Origin: Lucifuga dentata
Lineage: Eukaryota > Chordata > Actinopteri > Ophidiiformes > Bythitidae
Direction: 5' to 3'
Length of the DNA stretch: 64,000 nucleotides
Assembly (NCBI GenBank): GCA_014773175.1
Contig: VXCM01002929.1
Coordinates: 1 to 64,000, forward strand
The notes below the pieces were generated by a model. That model searched no databases, had not been told where the DNA came from, and was given only the letters and a program-made list of their open reading frames with translations. The translations under genes and the position numbers were made by a program. Below, piece after piece: positions 1 to 13,700 of the stretch; position 1 is the stretch's first letter, and each line of letters opens with the position of its first letter.

Positions 1-256
1 GATGGAGGCAGATGATTCGCTGTGGTGACCCCTGAAGGGAAAGCCAAAAGGAAAAGAAGAAGATCTGCACGATATACTCTGATTGTTGGTTGTGCTGCGA
101 TTAAGGCAACAATTTGGTGTAAGCATGACAGAGTGCAAGACACATCGCTTAATCATCTTACAAAACAAAATACACAGATGTAGAATGCTTACTCTGATTG
201 TAAGCTGACTTATTCCAGCATTGCTTACTTGGTAAGTCAGAATACACCAACATCAA

Positions 257-262
257 TTTATT
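257..262 (-). terminator. Probable dhodh poly(A) signal
   Basis: The minus strand reads AATAAA here, about 395 bases past the dhodh stop. The stretch 1-657 has no other gene and is best read as dhodh 3' UTR and flank. The true cleavage site cannot be seen. Confidence 0.45.
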
Positions 263-657
263 CTGACGTCAATCCGGTCATGGTGTCACACAGTGTTAAA
301 AAAAATTATAATAATAAAAAAATTGACTCATTGCGTTAATCACATTAGAATCAAAGTTTTACAAGCATGGAAATGGAAATGTTGTGTTGTCAAACTAAAT
401 ATGAACCTCTGAAATAAAAGCTGCAAGCTGCAAGCCTTCAAATACTCTAGATGTAACAGTACAAACATCAAATGTCATGACAGCCTGGAGTATAATGACA
501 GTATAATGACATATCAACATTCAAATCGCCACACCCATAAAGGTACGAAGCTGAGAATTAGTGTTTCAACTTACCTCCCACTGTTGAAATCACTGCAGTC
601 TAGACAGACAGGTTATCAGACATGCAGCTTTCATCACAGTTCAGGAGAAGTTGAGGA

Positions 658-2691
658 TCATGATGTCTTGTTTAAGGAAATGCCAGCTACAGTTGGAGCT
701 AAGCCTTTATCATCTGTAGTAACATTCACCGTCTCTTTCAGAAAGCTCTGCTTCTGAGTCGACCCATCTGCTCCCCTATGATCTGCTCCAACAGCTTCTG
801 AGATGCTGCTGAAACCTTGATCTCTGTGAAAATGAAGGTGGTAGGGAATGACAATATATTCATAGTCAGGATTAGAGGGGAGTGCCCCCCCCCCCCCNAA
901 AAAAAAAACAAACAAAAAAAAACAAACATAGAATTATGGAGAGTAATGAAACGTCTTGGACGTTATTTAAAATCTGTTATGGAGATGACTGCAACACCTA
1001 CGGTGTATTTTAATCGATCAATAACAAAATATATGAACGGTAAAAGTCTTTGAGGTTAGGAAAACACTCATTTTCACACAGAAAAACTCACTTAAGAAGT
1101 TGCTCCAGTTGCCGCTTTATCTTTGTGACAACAGGTGGGCCCTGAAAGGCAAACGCTGTGTAAAGCTGCACTAGTGAAGCTCCAGCACGGATCTTATCCA
1201 TGGCGTCCTGTCCACTGGCCACACCCCCAACTCCTACAATCGGTACCTTACCTACAATCAGCATGAACAAACACCTTTTAAACATACATTTGTTTTAATT
1301 CACTGGTGGACACAATACTTTAGTGAGTAAATGGATAAGCACCTTTGGTGAGGGTGTACATCTCTCTGACAGTGTGCGTGGAGAGGTCTTTGACAGGTTG
1401 ACCGCTTAGCCCACCCACCTCAGATTTCTGGGGATCCTGTAGCGTTTCTGGCCGGGAAATGGTGGTATTAGACACCATCAATCCATCTACACCCAACTGC
1501 ATGCCAGAAAACACACACACATCAGAGAAATGATGCAGCAAACCACAGTCGCTCTTAAATCAGTTGTGGTTTAAATAATCACACAGGCACAAGGCTTGCA
1601 AAGCACAGCAATGATATCATTCTACATGGTGATGGATAAAGGGAAGAAAAGATTGAAAAGAGAAAAAATAAAGAGAAAGAGAAAAAATTAAAAGCAACAG
1701 TTCTCATTTTCTCTTGGATAATTGTTGCATTTTTGCATTTTTATACAAACCAAATCCAAAATGCCAACTTAAGAAGATAATACTGACTTTAAGCAGTCAG
1801 CTGTGAGGAAGGCTACGTTGACCAGAAAACAGATCTCTTTTGTGCATTAACTTGTAGATCTACTATGTGATACCTGATTGTAGCTCTACAGGCTACAGCG
1901 TTAAGCTAATTTCACATACTCAAAAGAGCACAGAACAATTTCCAGCCACCATAGCAGTCCTCGCATCTGTCGCTGCTTAAAGTCCCTAATGAAGCAGAAA
2001 AGAGCCCATATGAGACCTCGCTTAAACAATTGTTTCATGTAATGCTGCGACTGAGATTGGTCTGAACAAACAAGAACTATGATTCCAAACCAAAACATTC
2101 AGGTGGACAGATGTGGATGAAATTCATGACTGAAATGACTAAAAAGATAAACAGAGGAAGAGTTTAGTGCTGAGAGCCAGAATTAATGTTTATAGAGTCA
2201 TTCAAAGGAGAAGATGGTTGCATCCTTGCAAAGGGTGTGCGTGGTTTGCATGTGATCATGTGACTTGGGTGGCAGACAGACTCTTGTTAGCTCTGTCACG
2301 TCAGAACATGAGGGACCTGGGGCTGATTTCAGGTCCTTGCTGTGTGGATGTTTTTTCCCTCTGTTTATGGTTTATGGATTATTATGAACTCTGTCTCTAG
2401 ATGTCTCACTGAACAATACAAATACTCCAAAAATGAAAACTGACAAGTAAATTAGCATTTTAGCATTAGATTAAATTAAAAAAAAAAAAAAAAAAAAAAA
2501 AGAACAAAACCAAGTCAAACCCACAAATATGAAACTGTAACTAATGGCTACACACCTCAGTGATGACATCTGCAATGTCTTGTTTGTCCTGGGCTGTGAG
2601 GTCAGGAGCAATCTTCACTAGGACTGGAGGTTTACGTTCTCCTTGCAGAGCATCACGTTCTTTCAGCACCTGAGCAGATTGCATGATAAAG

Positions 2692-2748
<57 letters not shown>

Positions 2749-5700
2749 ATTTGGAAAAATATGGTGTTAAACCTTAGGAATGGGAAGAAATTAAAAATGT
2801 GCACATGAATTGCTGGATAATGTACTCAAAACCAACAATAGTAATATTATCTCATCTATAGAGACAGTTTTTTTTTTTTTTTTNAGTTTTTTTTTTTTTT
2901 TGTTGTTGTCTTCTCTGTGGGACAAAAGCTGGTGTACTGGCTAAAATCGATAATACAGGCAGACTTTATGTTTCTCTTATAATATTGAATCTTCTGAGTT
3001 TAGACTATAATTAGGTGGTGAATTTTTATAACTGTAATGTCAATGTCCCAGCATCTGAATACATGAAACCGTGGCTGTGGACATTCCCACGGTCCTACCA
3101 TATGTAAAAGCAGCCTAAGCTCAGTCTTCCCCTGCAGATCTCTGAGACCGGGCGTATTAGGACTGCTGATGTTGACCACCAGGTAGTCAGCCAATGGCCC
3201 CAGCACTCTCACTCCCTGAATGTAATCTGCCCCTGCATCCTGGGACAGCTTGTTCTTCCCCAGGTTGATGCCCAGGGGAAGACCAGCTATAAACACAGAC
3301 ACAGGCATGTACACAGACGTGGACACACAATTAGCAAAATTCAGACAGACAGAAACGCAGGCAGCATCATCAGACACATGACTCACTGCAGCAGAGTTGC
3401 TAATGAAGTCATTTGGCTGTATGCTGGTGTAGCTCAGACAGGATGTTATGAATAGGAAAAAAAAAAAATGAAACAAGGACAGGTCAAGACTAGAATGGCC
3501 ATAAAAGATGTATTAGTGCTAACTTTGCAAGACATTCACTGTGCCTGTAAGAGACATTTACCATTTCCTCTAAATTAACCATATTTGCTGCTATTAGCGC
3601 TATATTAGCTGGATATGGATGTCAGCTTTGCTTGTCATGGAGTCCAGGCAGATAAACAGGGTCATAAACACCAATAACAAAACGCAACGTGAAAAAAAAT
3701 AGCCCCATGACCAGATTATAGATTGTAGATTAGATTTTGGGATTAAAATTAAATAGGTATTAAAATTAGGTATTGCAGATAAAAACTTAAGCATGGTATC
3801 AAAGGACGCTTTGGGAGAAATGTTTCCAGAGCAGCTGACACGCTTTTCAGTTTGAAAAACGTAAGCAAAGATCCTTCTGTAGGAGGTTTCATGTTGATGT
3901 TGAAGTGAATCCTGTCTATCTTCTACAGTAGAGACAATGAGAAATAACATACCGTATGTCTCAAACTAATTAGTCCATGGCCTTGATCACATTGGGACAA
4001 AGAAAGTTTTGGATTTGCTTTAAAAGGTTATTAATGCCATATATACAGCAACATATAAACAAATCCTAACAGGCAGTGTTCACCTTGAGGTAATCACAAT
4101 CCAAGTCTGAAACTCCTATTCTGTGATAGTGGGATTACTTGGGCTAAATTCCATTGTCATCCATTTATAAACCTATCATCAGCTATTATTTTGATTTATC
4201 AGAATGTGGTGAAGTGTGGCAGTCATCATTAACAAAGACCGCATGCTGACCGTTGCTCTGTTCTTGCTGCACTTCTTCCCGAGCCTTCAGCCTCTGCTGG
4301 GCTTCTGCCATACCACAGCTGTTAAATCCATATCTGGAGAAACACACACAAAACAATAAACTCACAGGCCATTCATTCTGCATACTGGAAAAAAAGAACT
4401 CTAAAGGCAAAACCAATAGCTACCAGTGACTTTTGCTATGAGTTGTAAGAAAAGATTTTTCCCTCCAGATTAAAGCATAAATGTACCACTTTAATTTTAT
4501 AAATAATTTTATACACTTAATATCACACTGACATGCTGAGGGAATGGAGGAAATTCTCTCCTTATACATGTTTTAATGCTTTTCTTTTGTAACTTACAAT
4601 ACATGCAACTACATTTACTTTGTTTACAGAAATATGTGTGGATACATTTACTGTTATTTGTTGCTGGAAGTGTAAAATATGTAAAAGTGTATTTTTTCTG
4701 ATAGATGATGTGTTTGATGATGTATGGATAAAAATATCATGACCAAAAGCAATAATGTGTACTTATAGCCTCCTACAGTGGAAATTAATAACGTTTTACA
4801 GTGTAATTCCCTGCTGGGTGTAGAAACCTTATTGGCACATTTTGTACTTGGGCAGGTTCTGTCTGTCCCTGTCCTCACTATAACCTTTGTCAAATGGATT
4901 TGTTCTGTTTGTTTCCAATCCATTGGTGAGCTGTAGAACAGTTTCATATAGTAATTTTTACTTCAAAATTAAAAGAAAAAAAATTGGTGAGGACCAAAAA
5001 TAACACCCGCATAGCTCAATTTATTTTGGCAATTTAATTTTTGTAAAAGTTAAAAGGTTACTTACACTTAATATGTGTCCAAAAATTATTGGTTATTCAT
5101 AGAATTAAAGAGAATCCACATGGGCCTGATGGTTGTGGAGTGATTCTTGATTTACTTTGGGTATTTAATTATATTTGAAGATACAACCCACCACCTCCAC
5201 AAAGAGTTGTATTAAAAGAATACAATTTAATCTTACTTCCAATTTGAAATTTTAGAGCCTTTGGTACAACTTTTAACTTCATGTCCATGCTTCAATTTCT
5301 TTGGGTTTAAAAGAGGACAATAAAAAGAGGTGGTGAAAAATGTTTTATTTAGCTCTTTTAAAACTGCTACCATTTGAAGCTGAAAGGAAAATGAGATATA
5401 TAAACTCAGTAGCAGCATTTTCCATCTAAAATGTAGACTACTGTACTGTAGGCACCAATAGTGAATATATTAAGCGATGTTAAATATACAAGCTCTTCCT
5501 TTCTGTTTAAGGATTTTAACATTTTAACATTTAACATTTTTTAACATTTAAACTAAGACTAATTTGACTCCTCCACTGTTATATAAACTGAATTAACACA
5601 TTAAAGACAAGAGCGGATTATAGCTTTAAAACAAGGTCAAAGTAAATCAATCAACACTTTAGCATTGCTTGCTTATGTAAGGACATCATTGTTCTAAAAG

Positions 5701-8010
5701 ATGCAACTTTGGCAGAGGCACAACATACGTTTGAAACTGTTGAAACTATATGTTACTACATCCATTTACTGTACATGCACACAATCTTTTAAAAATGACC
5801 GCCAAACACTGACAACAAACAAATCCCACTCAAATCTGACCTGTTAATGATTGCGTTATCTGCGGTGAGTCGAAACACGCGTGGTTTGGGGTTCCCGTCC
5901 TGCGGTTTGGGAGTGATTGTTCCCACTTCAACGAAGCCNACACGCGTGGTTTGGGGTTCCCGTCCTGCGGTTTGGGAGTGATTGTTCCCACTTCAACGAA
6001 GCCAAAACCCAGTTTATACAAGCCGTCGACAGCCTCTCCATGCTTGTCGAAGCCCGCTGCAATCCCGATGGGGTTTTTAAACCTCAATCCCAAGACATTC
6101 ACTTCCTGTACATAGATAATGACAAGAGCAAAAAGCGTTTTACAGTATGTAGTTTATATGGAAAGTGTCGAGTCCACTAATTAGACAATACATTACAATC
6201 AGTTTGGGGAATCGTCTCTATTCTCAGGTCGTTCTCTCATCATTGTGTAAGTCAGTCTAATAGAAACTAGACTTACCAAAGATGCAGGGTCCTTGTAGCG
6301 ATTCAGGGGAACCAGACCTAGACTTATCATCTTCACAGCAAACACATGGGCTCTCTCTGCTCCCACAATCCTCTGCATCAGGGGCATCAGCTGGTTGGCA
6401 TAGAACTGCTCATCTCCAATCACAGTGAGGTAGGAGGCAAACAGAAGACCACCTGAGCTGATAATCTTCACTGCGTCTTTTAACTGCTTCTGTTGACAGA
6501 CAATTGAAAACACACACATAAAGTGTCTTGGACTGACATCACTGACTACAATTATGATTACAGTGGCTCAGTTTCTCATTGGGTTCATATCCAGAGCAAT
6601 GTAAATCAGACCACAAAATAGAATAACGAAAATGGAGAGACTTCACTGGTGTCTACTGTTTTTCAAAGTAACGTTCACAGTCCTGACGGTGGTTGTGTAG
6701 GAAGAGATATGAAGTCAAAAAAGATTATTCGTGTGTCAAACTGTCAAATTTTTGTACATGGGCAACAATATCTTTTCATAATGATGACTTTTAAGACATT
6801 AATAATCCCATAGACATCCATTGTATTTATATTTAAACAACTCTAAAAAGTACAAATCCCATTCAACTTTCAAAATAATCATACAGTAAGTGCTCACTAA
6901 TTAACAATGAAAAAGTTCATTAAGGTGATTTGTATAGTATTAGTTATTATCACTAATTTAAGCTCATTTTGATGGCTTATATGACATACGTGTAACTGTG
7001 AGTTATACACCACATTAACATCTATGTAGCCAAATTCACTTCCATTGTATCTCAGTCACTGCAGTATATTTAAATTTATAAATTACACTTATATACTACA
7101 TTAAAGTCTATGAAGCCCATTTAATTTCCACTCTATTTACATCTCAGCCACACAAACAGCAAAACTCTCAGTCTGATTAACTGCACATAAGCTAACTATG
7201 ATGATATATGCCGTTTCTGAGTTGTTATTATTGATTATTATTATGCATTTATATTATATTATATATATATATAATTATATTTTTATCATTATAGTTGTAT
7301 TTATATGTCAGCCATTGCATACAGTAGCCTACACACTATTCAAACTGTTAAGTACTGCAAACTGATAATTGTATATCACTGAAGTCTATGGAACCCAATT
7401 CACTGCCACTGTATTTATATCTGTACTGTATACACTACAAACTCTATTATTTGCAAAATGGTCAGTAATGCATGCTGATTGACTTCACACTGAGAAGAGC
7501 TTGAGTTTTAAGTTGTTATAAAAGGCTAAAATGCGTTAATCATCACTAACAAAACCATAATAATCACCTAGTAGCACACAAACAATCACCAATAACACTT
7601 ATGTCTCTCATAATAGTAACAGTATTAAACTTATAATGTTTCAGTAAAAGTTAAGCTAATCATTACGACAGCTTACAGCAATTAGAGGCATTTTCTTCAG
7701 GAAATGCTCCTATGTACTTCAATTATCAAAGCAGCCATCAGTTTATATTGAAGTAGCAGCAACAAATACACAAGATCAATTAGCAGATCAATTAGTTAAA
7801 CGTGTTTCTGTGGCGTTATCTCTAAACTAGCTTAAGTACATTGTCCTTGTATATGTTGCCCTAACCGGAGCAACTGAGCAACCAAAAAGGAGAACAACTA
7901 CCACGCCCACTTTTATTACACATTTTTCATTATTTACTTTTCAAAAAACAGTTTTAAACAAACACAACAAGTTGAACTTTCAGAGAATTTACCTTTAGAT
8001 GTCCCGCCAT
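658..8010 (-). CDS. dhodh: Dihydroorotate dehydrogenase (quinone), mitochondrial, 9 coding exons
   Basis: Oxidises dihydroorotate to orotate in de novo pyrimidine synthesis, on the inner mitochondrial membrane, passing electrons to ubiquinone through FMN. Coding exons on the minus strand: 7993-8010, 6277-6489, 5841-6105, 4251-4333, 3099-3286, 2556-2669, 1343-1496, 1092-1251, 658-823. All have GT-AG borders and the phases join into 431 codons once the duplicated 65 bp in exon 3 is removed. Visible landmarks: a short amphipathic start MAGHLK, a membrane anchor ([13 protein letters not shown]), the FMN/substrate motif [15 protein letters not shown], the catalytic-serine loop [28 protein letters not shown], and the phosphate-binding [11 protein letters not shown]. 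The family is about 395 residues in human. This protein continues 38 residues past the usual ADHR end. Exon 3 holds an assembly duplication with an N that breaks the frame. The gene is head-to-head with the polycystin gene, 468 bp between start codons. Confidence 0.95.
2695..2747. repeat. (GA)n microsatellite
   Basis: An uninterrupted GA run of about 26 units in a dhodh intron, just upstream (gene sense) of the exon at 2556-2669. In gene orientation it is a pyrimidine (TC)n tract near the splice acceptor at 2670, separated from it by about 25 bases. Confidence 0.95.
5875..6003. repeat. 64-bp direct duplication separated by one N (assembly join)
   Basis: Positions 5875-5938 and 5940-6003 are identical and are separated by a single N at 5939. 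The repeat lies wholly inside dhodh exon 3 and adds 65 bp, which breaks the frame. Removing one copy and the N gives a 200-bp exon whose phase fits both neighbours. It is therefore an unmerged contig overlap, not biology. Confidence 0.93.
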
Positions 8011-8056
8011 TGATGAAGTTCTGTCACAGGGCAAAGGGAGCGTTTCCTCATCTTCA

Positions 8057-8100
8057 CACGTGACGCGGCACACGTGGTCACGTCCTCTCGCGATATTGGC
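8057..8100. promoter_or_regulatory. dhodh promoter region with two E-boxes and a TCTCGCGA motif
   Basis: Two CACGTG E-boxes lie at 8057-8062 and 8071-8076, followed by TCTCGCGA near 8086 and an inverted CCAAT-like ATTGG near 8095. They sit 50-90 bp upstream of the dhodh start codon, in the 468-bp gap shared with the divergent polycystin gene. CACGTG is the USF/MYC-type site. MYC-type control of pyrimidine genes is known, but occupancy here is inference. Confidence 0.5.
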
Positions 8101-8478
8101 GTCACTGGTGGAGATGTTGGAACAGTTGCCAAGTAATAAAGTAGAGTAATTGGCAGAATTTAGAAAATGTATTTTTATTTTAATAGAGAATCATAATAAT
8201 ATATTTGAAAAATATAATATATGTTTCTCATTTTAACAGATTAAAAACCAGTGATATTACCTGCACACAATAAGGTGGAAAGTTTAGCTTTTCTGGCCTT
8301 TGTTGTTGCCCAGTGACTTCTCATTTTGCATCTTGTTTGAGTATCTGCAGTGATTTTCCTAATGTATTGAGAACTTATGCAGAGTTTCCTTTAAGAAAGC
8401 TCTAATTTCCATGAGACATACCAAAGTGCCCTTGCCCTCTCACAGTTCCTGCTGCATTATCTGTACATTACAATAACT

Positions 8479-9617
8479 ATGAACCTGCTACTTCGAACCT
8501 CTCTCTTTTTGTGGATTTTGCTTGGATTTCTGTCTTTAGCAGAGAAATCTGAAGGCCATGACCTCCCCACACTTTGCAAATATGTTTTTCGAAATATTTG
8601 CTTTGAGTTTTGGGAGGGATTGCACACCTGGTTTCAAGCCAGTAATGACTGCAAAAGGCAAGGAGGGAAGCTTCTGCCAGTGGTGAACAGCCAAGTGAGA
8701 AGTTTCTTGACAAAAATCTCCACAGGGAAAAACACAACCACCAGAAGCTGGTGGCTGGCGGAGTGGGTTCGTGGGGAACACTATGAGCCCATCAAGGGTG
8801 AGTTTATGTTGGTGTATGAAGGCTGTGACTCCCTGTCACAGATGTCAAAACAGAGTGGTGACAGTTAATGACTTTATCTTTTCAGTGTTTGATTTGATTA
8901 ATCATCAGAAGAGTAAATTATCAACTTTTTTCACAAGGGGAAAAGCAGAAATTACAGAAATTAACTCACAATATCTTAAAATTCAAGTTATGGAGTCCTG
9001 ACCTTTACGTAAAGGTCAGGACTCCATAACTTGAATTATACCACTCCATAACTTGAATTATACCACTGAAGTCTGATATCTTAGTTTCAGTGCTGATACC
9101 TGAACTTTGCTGAGTATCAAAACATTTTCTTAAAAAATCTTTTCTTAATGAAATGAGACAAATTTCTCAAATGGATCATTGTACAAGAGGTTTGCAGAAA
9201 TACAGTGTCACATGAACAAAATTATTGTTTTAAGGGTGATTTGTGTTGGAAACAGGCTAAAATAATGTTACTACACTGGATGATTTGTACACCTGTTTTC
9301 AGAATATCAGATTTTCAGGACTCAGCGGTAAATAAAATAACTTGATAAGCTTTTTGATTGGTGTAACAAACAGCATCATCTCCCACAAATTCAGCTGTGA
9401 AACTTCATGTGAAAATTCCAAATTCACAGGTGATATCGCTTTTAACAGCATATACATTTGATGTTTTTTAAATATATGTTAAACAATATTCAATAATGTC
9501 TAAAATTTATGTTTTTTTCTGTATGTATGGTTTTTGTGTGATACAAAATTTAACACAGAGCAAAATGTTTATGTTTACATACACATGAATGTAACCCTTG
9601 CAGAAAGTAAGCTTATG

Positions 9618-9670
<53 letters not shown>

Positions 9671-10683
9671 GGTGTGTCTCTGCATACGCTTTGTGTATTT
9701 GTAGTGCATGATTCAGGAACAGAAAATGGCCATGTTTCCTCATCGATCTGCACATACATGAAGCTGAATCCTCTGCAGCTGGTCTCTACATCTGACTGCA
9801 GCCAGAAACGAGGCTTTCTCTGCACCCACAGTAAGCAGCAACAGCCTCCTCATCACTGTTTTCCTTCCTTCCTTCCTTCCTTCCTTCCTTCCTTCCTTCT
9901 CAAACATTCATGACAACTGTGTGAATATTGTTTTAGGTTTTAACTTTTTAAGATTATGATCTTAACAAGAATTCTTGTTTTTCACTTTGTATGTTGTAAA
10001 GGTTTGCAGTTTTCACTTCAAGCACAGGTAAGAAATAAATTGAATAATCCTCAATATAGCAATAATTCAGGCTGCATTTTCACATTTGTTTTGTGTTTTG
10101 TTATCTTCTTCACAGGATACAGAGGAACCCAATGCAAATGCTACAAAGCCTCGTAAGTTTGACTGCATATTCCTTCCTTCCTTCCTTCTTTCCTTCCTTT
10201 AAGATTCAGTTCTTAACAAGAATTATTGTTTCTCTCTCTCTTTTTTTTTTTTTTTNTTTTTTTTTTTTTTTGTAAAGATTTGCCATTTTCACCAGATGCA
10301 CAGGTAAGACATAAACTGCTTAATCATTAATTTAACAATAAAATCATTCAGGCTGAATTTTCCATTTATTATGTTCACATTTTCTTTACAGGATACAAAA
10401 GTGCTCAAAGCAAACATTACAAAATCTCGTAAGTGTGATTGCATATAATTTGTCATTGCTGGAAGCAGCCATGAAAACAAACAATCAATATAATAACTCT
10501 GTGTGTCTGTCGTGAATCTGTCTGCCTTTCTCTGCCTTGCCTGTCCCCCCTTCTCACACACTTTGATTTCAGGGTTCGCAAGGGACAGAAGCTCTCATCC
10601 CATCATATCTATTCTCGAGGTGAGAGATGACTCATTAATTTTCTAAGTTCATCAGATGATATTGGTTAATAATATGGTTATTG

Positions 10684-10729
<46 letters not shown>

Positions 10730-13700
10730 TAATTAATTATACGTTGGGGTTTACGAATGCTTTTTTTTTTCATGAGCAGGAAACAAAATATAAACTACAC
10801 CGAATGGAAACAGAAGAAGGGGAGCTGACAGATGGGAGCAGGGTGGGGAACTTCATTTTCTACATGTTGAAATCAGAATGGCACCTGCTTTTGATAAGAT
10901 AAGATAGATAAGACGACAAGACAAATGTTCTGTTCCTCATTCCTCATTGTTTTATGTAGTGAGTATGGAATGATTTCTGTGGTATAAGAGCATGGTAGAA
11001 TAAACACTGCCTGCTCTTCCCTTTAACAGGACTCCTTAATTCAGTCTTTGTTGACTGGCGTTAAGGGGCTGACACCAGACTTTGCTTTAGCTAACACTGA
11101 CACTGTCAGTCTCATCATCAACTGTAGCAATGCCATCTTTATGCTCTCAATGAAAAAATGCGACAGCAACACTAACCCAAACCCTAAGGTAGGTTCAAAA
11201 GAATGTTGATCTACTTAAAAAAAAAAAAAAAAAAAANAAAAAAAAAAAAAAAAAAAGATATTAATGGCATGTCATTAATATGGCTGGGAACTGAGTGATG
11301 GATTGTTGCGTGTTTCTCTCCAGTCTTTGTTTGAGGATGTCATGGAGATCATTAAGCATATTTCTATGTTGCTGAGTATTGGATCCGGCAAGCCACTTGT
11401 CATGAAACATCCAACAGGCACTATCTATCAAAACAGGTTAGGATATTTTTTCCTGAATATCCCTCACCTCAGTTTTTCCTCCAAATACCTTCCTCACTTT
11501 TCTTTCCCCAGAATACCAAATTAATAAAATAGCACCAAATATATTAAAAATTTTTAATAAATATTTTATATGTATTTTAATGGAACTATTACCTATTTTC
11601 CCTCCTCGCAGCTTTGCACCAGCTGACCTCAACAGTGTAGAGCTGGGTTCAGAGGAAGATGGCATGATCAAACTTCCCCCATATTCAGCTATAGCGAGTT
11701 ATGTTTCAAACTACCAAAGAGTCATCGCTCAGGTCTGTGTGTATGATCATGTATAAGTGTGTGTGTGTGTGTGCACTGTTGTCCACAGTATTTTTAGAGC
11801 GATTTTCTTGTCCTTAGATGACTACTTTCTCAGGGAATCCCCATCCAAGTGATGACAACATCTCAGGGGTTGTTTGCAGCATTTTACTTAGCACTGGAGC
11901 TGCAGACATTGAATTGACTGATCTTCCAGATGAGATAGAGGTATAATAGTCATAAGAAATTTTTGCATAACAACCAATTGAACAGATGTGGCAGAATCTC
12001 AAACACTGTAAGCTGTTATAGTAAGAAAACATTTATAGAGCAGCTCAAATTTTCTTCATTCTCTCATTATTTCTTACTGTTGTTGAACAAAACTTCCTGT
12101 TTGTTCTTAATTACAATGATGGCACTCTACATACTCCCTATTTTCTGCAGATCTTCATGCCTCGTCCAAATGCCTCATCAGTAATGAACAGCAGCATTGT
12201 GTTGGAGCGAAACACTAAAGCACTGACCCAATTCAACATCTCAGATCCTAATGCCACCGTCATCTTCAGTGCAAAACCCAATGTCAACGTATCGTTGGTT
12301 CTTTTCCTCTCTTACGGCTCACCTCCTAACTCTACCTATTACAGCAACACAACCATACTCAGCAGCTCAGGTAACTAACTACAGCCAGCCATTTTTTTTC
12401 TTCCTTTTTATAAGGAAGTGGATGTCTCTCTAAAAATCCACTGCAACACATTTAGCAACGAGGAGCAGGCAGGCACCGACAACAAGACAACAAATCCAAA
12501 GTACTGTGTTACTTAACGTTAAATACTGGAATTTTATCGCTCGTACCTATTATTACAAAGTTTTCAAAACTATTTTGAGTGGTCCTCAGATTACATAGTA
12601 ATTTGTTGGTTTCTGTCCATAACAGGAAACTATCGTTGGATTTTACCATCAAAGATGTTTCAGGGCACCCCTGGAGTTTGGTACATCAACGTGGGTCCCT
12701 TCAATTCCAGTTGGAAGCCAGGTCTGACATTGCAGATTGCTTCTTTTATGACCAAGTGCATGTACTGGGACACAAAAAGTGAGGTGTGGAGCACCCATGG
12801 CTGCCGGGTGAGTTTCCACCTACAATGGTTAAAGCCTGTAAATGAATTTTGTCTGTTTTGCTATTGGCTCTGCATAGTCAGTACTTGCACATTAGACAGT
12901 GGTTGTTGTCTCTTTGTCTTAGGTGGGCAACAAAACCACTCCGGATCTTACACAATGTCTCTGTAACCACCTCACTCTCTTTGGGAGTTCCTTCTTTGTG
13001 ATGCCCAACTATGTGGACTTATCTTGCACAGCTGAGTTGTTTGCCACGGTGACAGAAAACTTTGTGGTGCTGGCGCTGCTGTGTGCTTTCTTTGGCCTCT
13101 ACCTGATCATGCTGCTGGGGGCCTGCTACGCTGACCGCAGGGCAAGCTCCAAGGTCAGCCTCGCCACAACACGTTAATGATATTAAACTGTTTGTGTGTG
13201 TGTGTATTTTAAAATACAGTGTAATCATGTTGGGAATGTTGAGAAACTTTTTCACATTCAGTCCCCTACTCAAATACAGTATATACATTTCTGGCATCAT
13301 GTTCACATTTATGCAGTTCTGAATTTGAATTTGAATTCTGATGCCTTGTGTTGAACTATCAGAGGAAGATGACACTGCTGGAGGACAACCACGCATGTGC
13401 CCAGTATAACTACCTGATCAGTGTCCAAACTGGCCACCGCAAGAACGCTGGTACTTCTTCCAATGTAAGAATTGTCCTTTATGACATAATGATGATTTTA
13501 ATGACTCGTTTTAAACAGAGAATCAAAGAAGCTCATATAACAAAATTATTCACTGAACCATGCCAACTTAAGGGGCCTTCACAATGATCTTGCTTATTTT
13601 TGCTCACTTACCACAAATTGTTTTTATTTTAGACTACTGCTAAATATTTTCCAAAGCAAAAAATACATTACCTTGCCTTCCTTGGTAGCCAGTTCATGTC

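Noticed and set aside
9507..9913. CVCVCV and THTHTH frames around the TG tract
   Set aside because: Microsatellite translation; only 9705-9830 is an exon.
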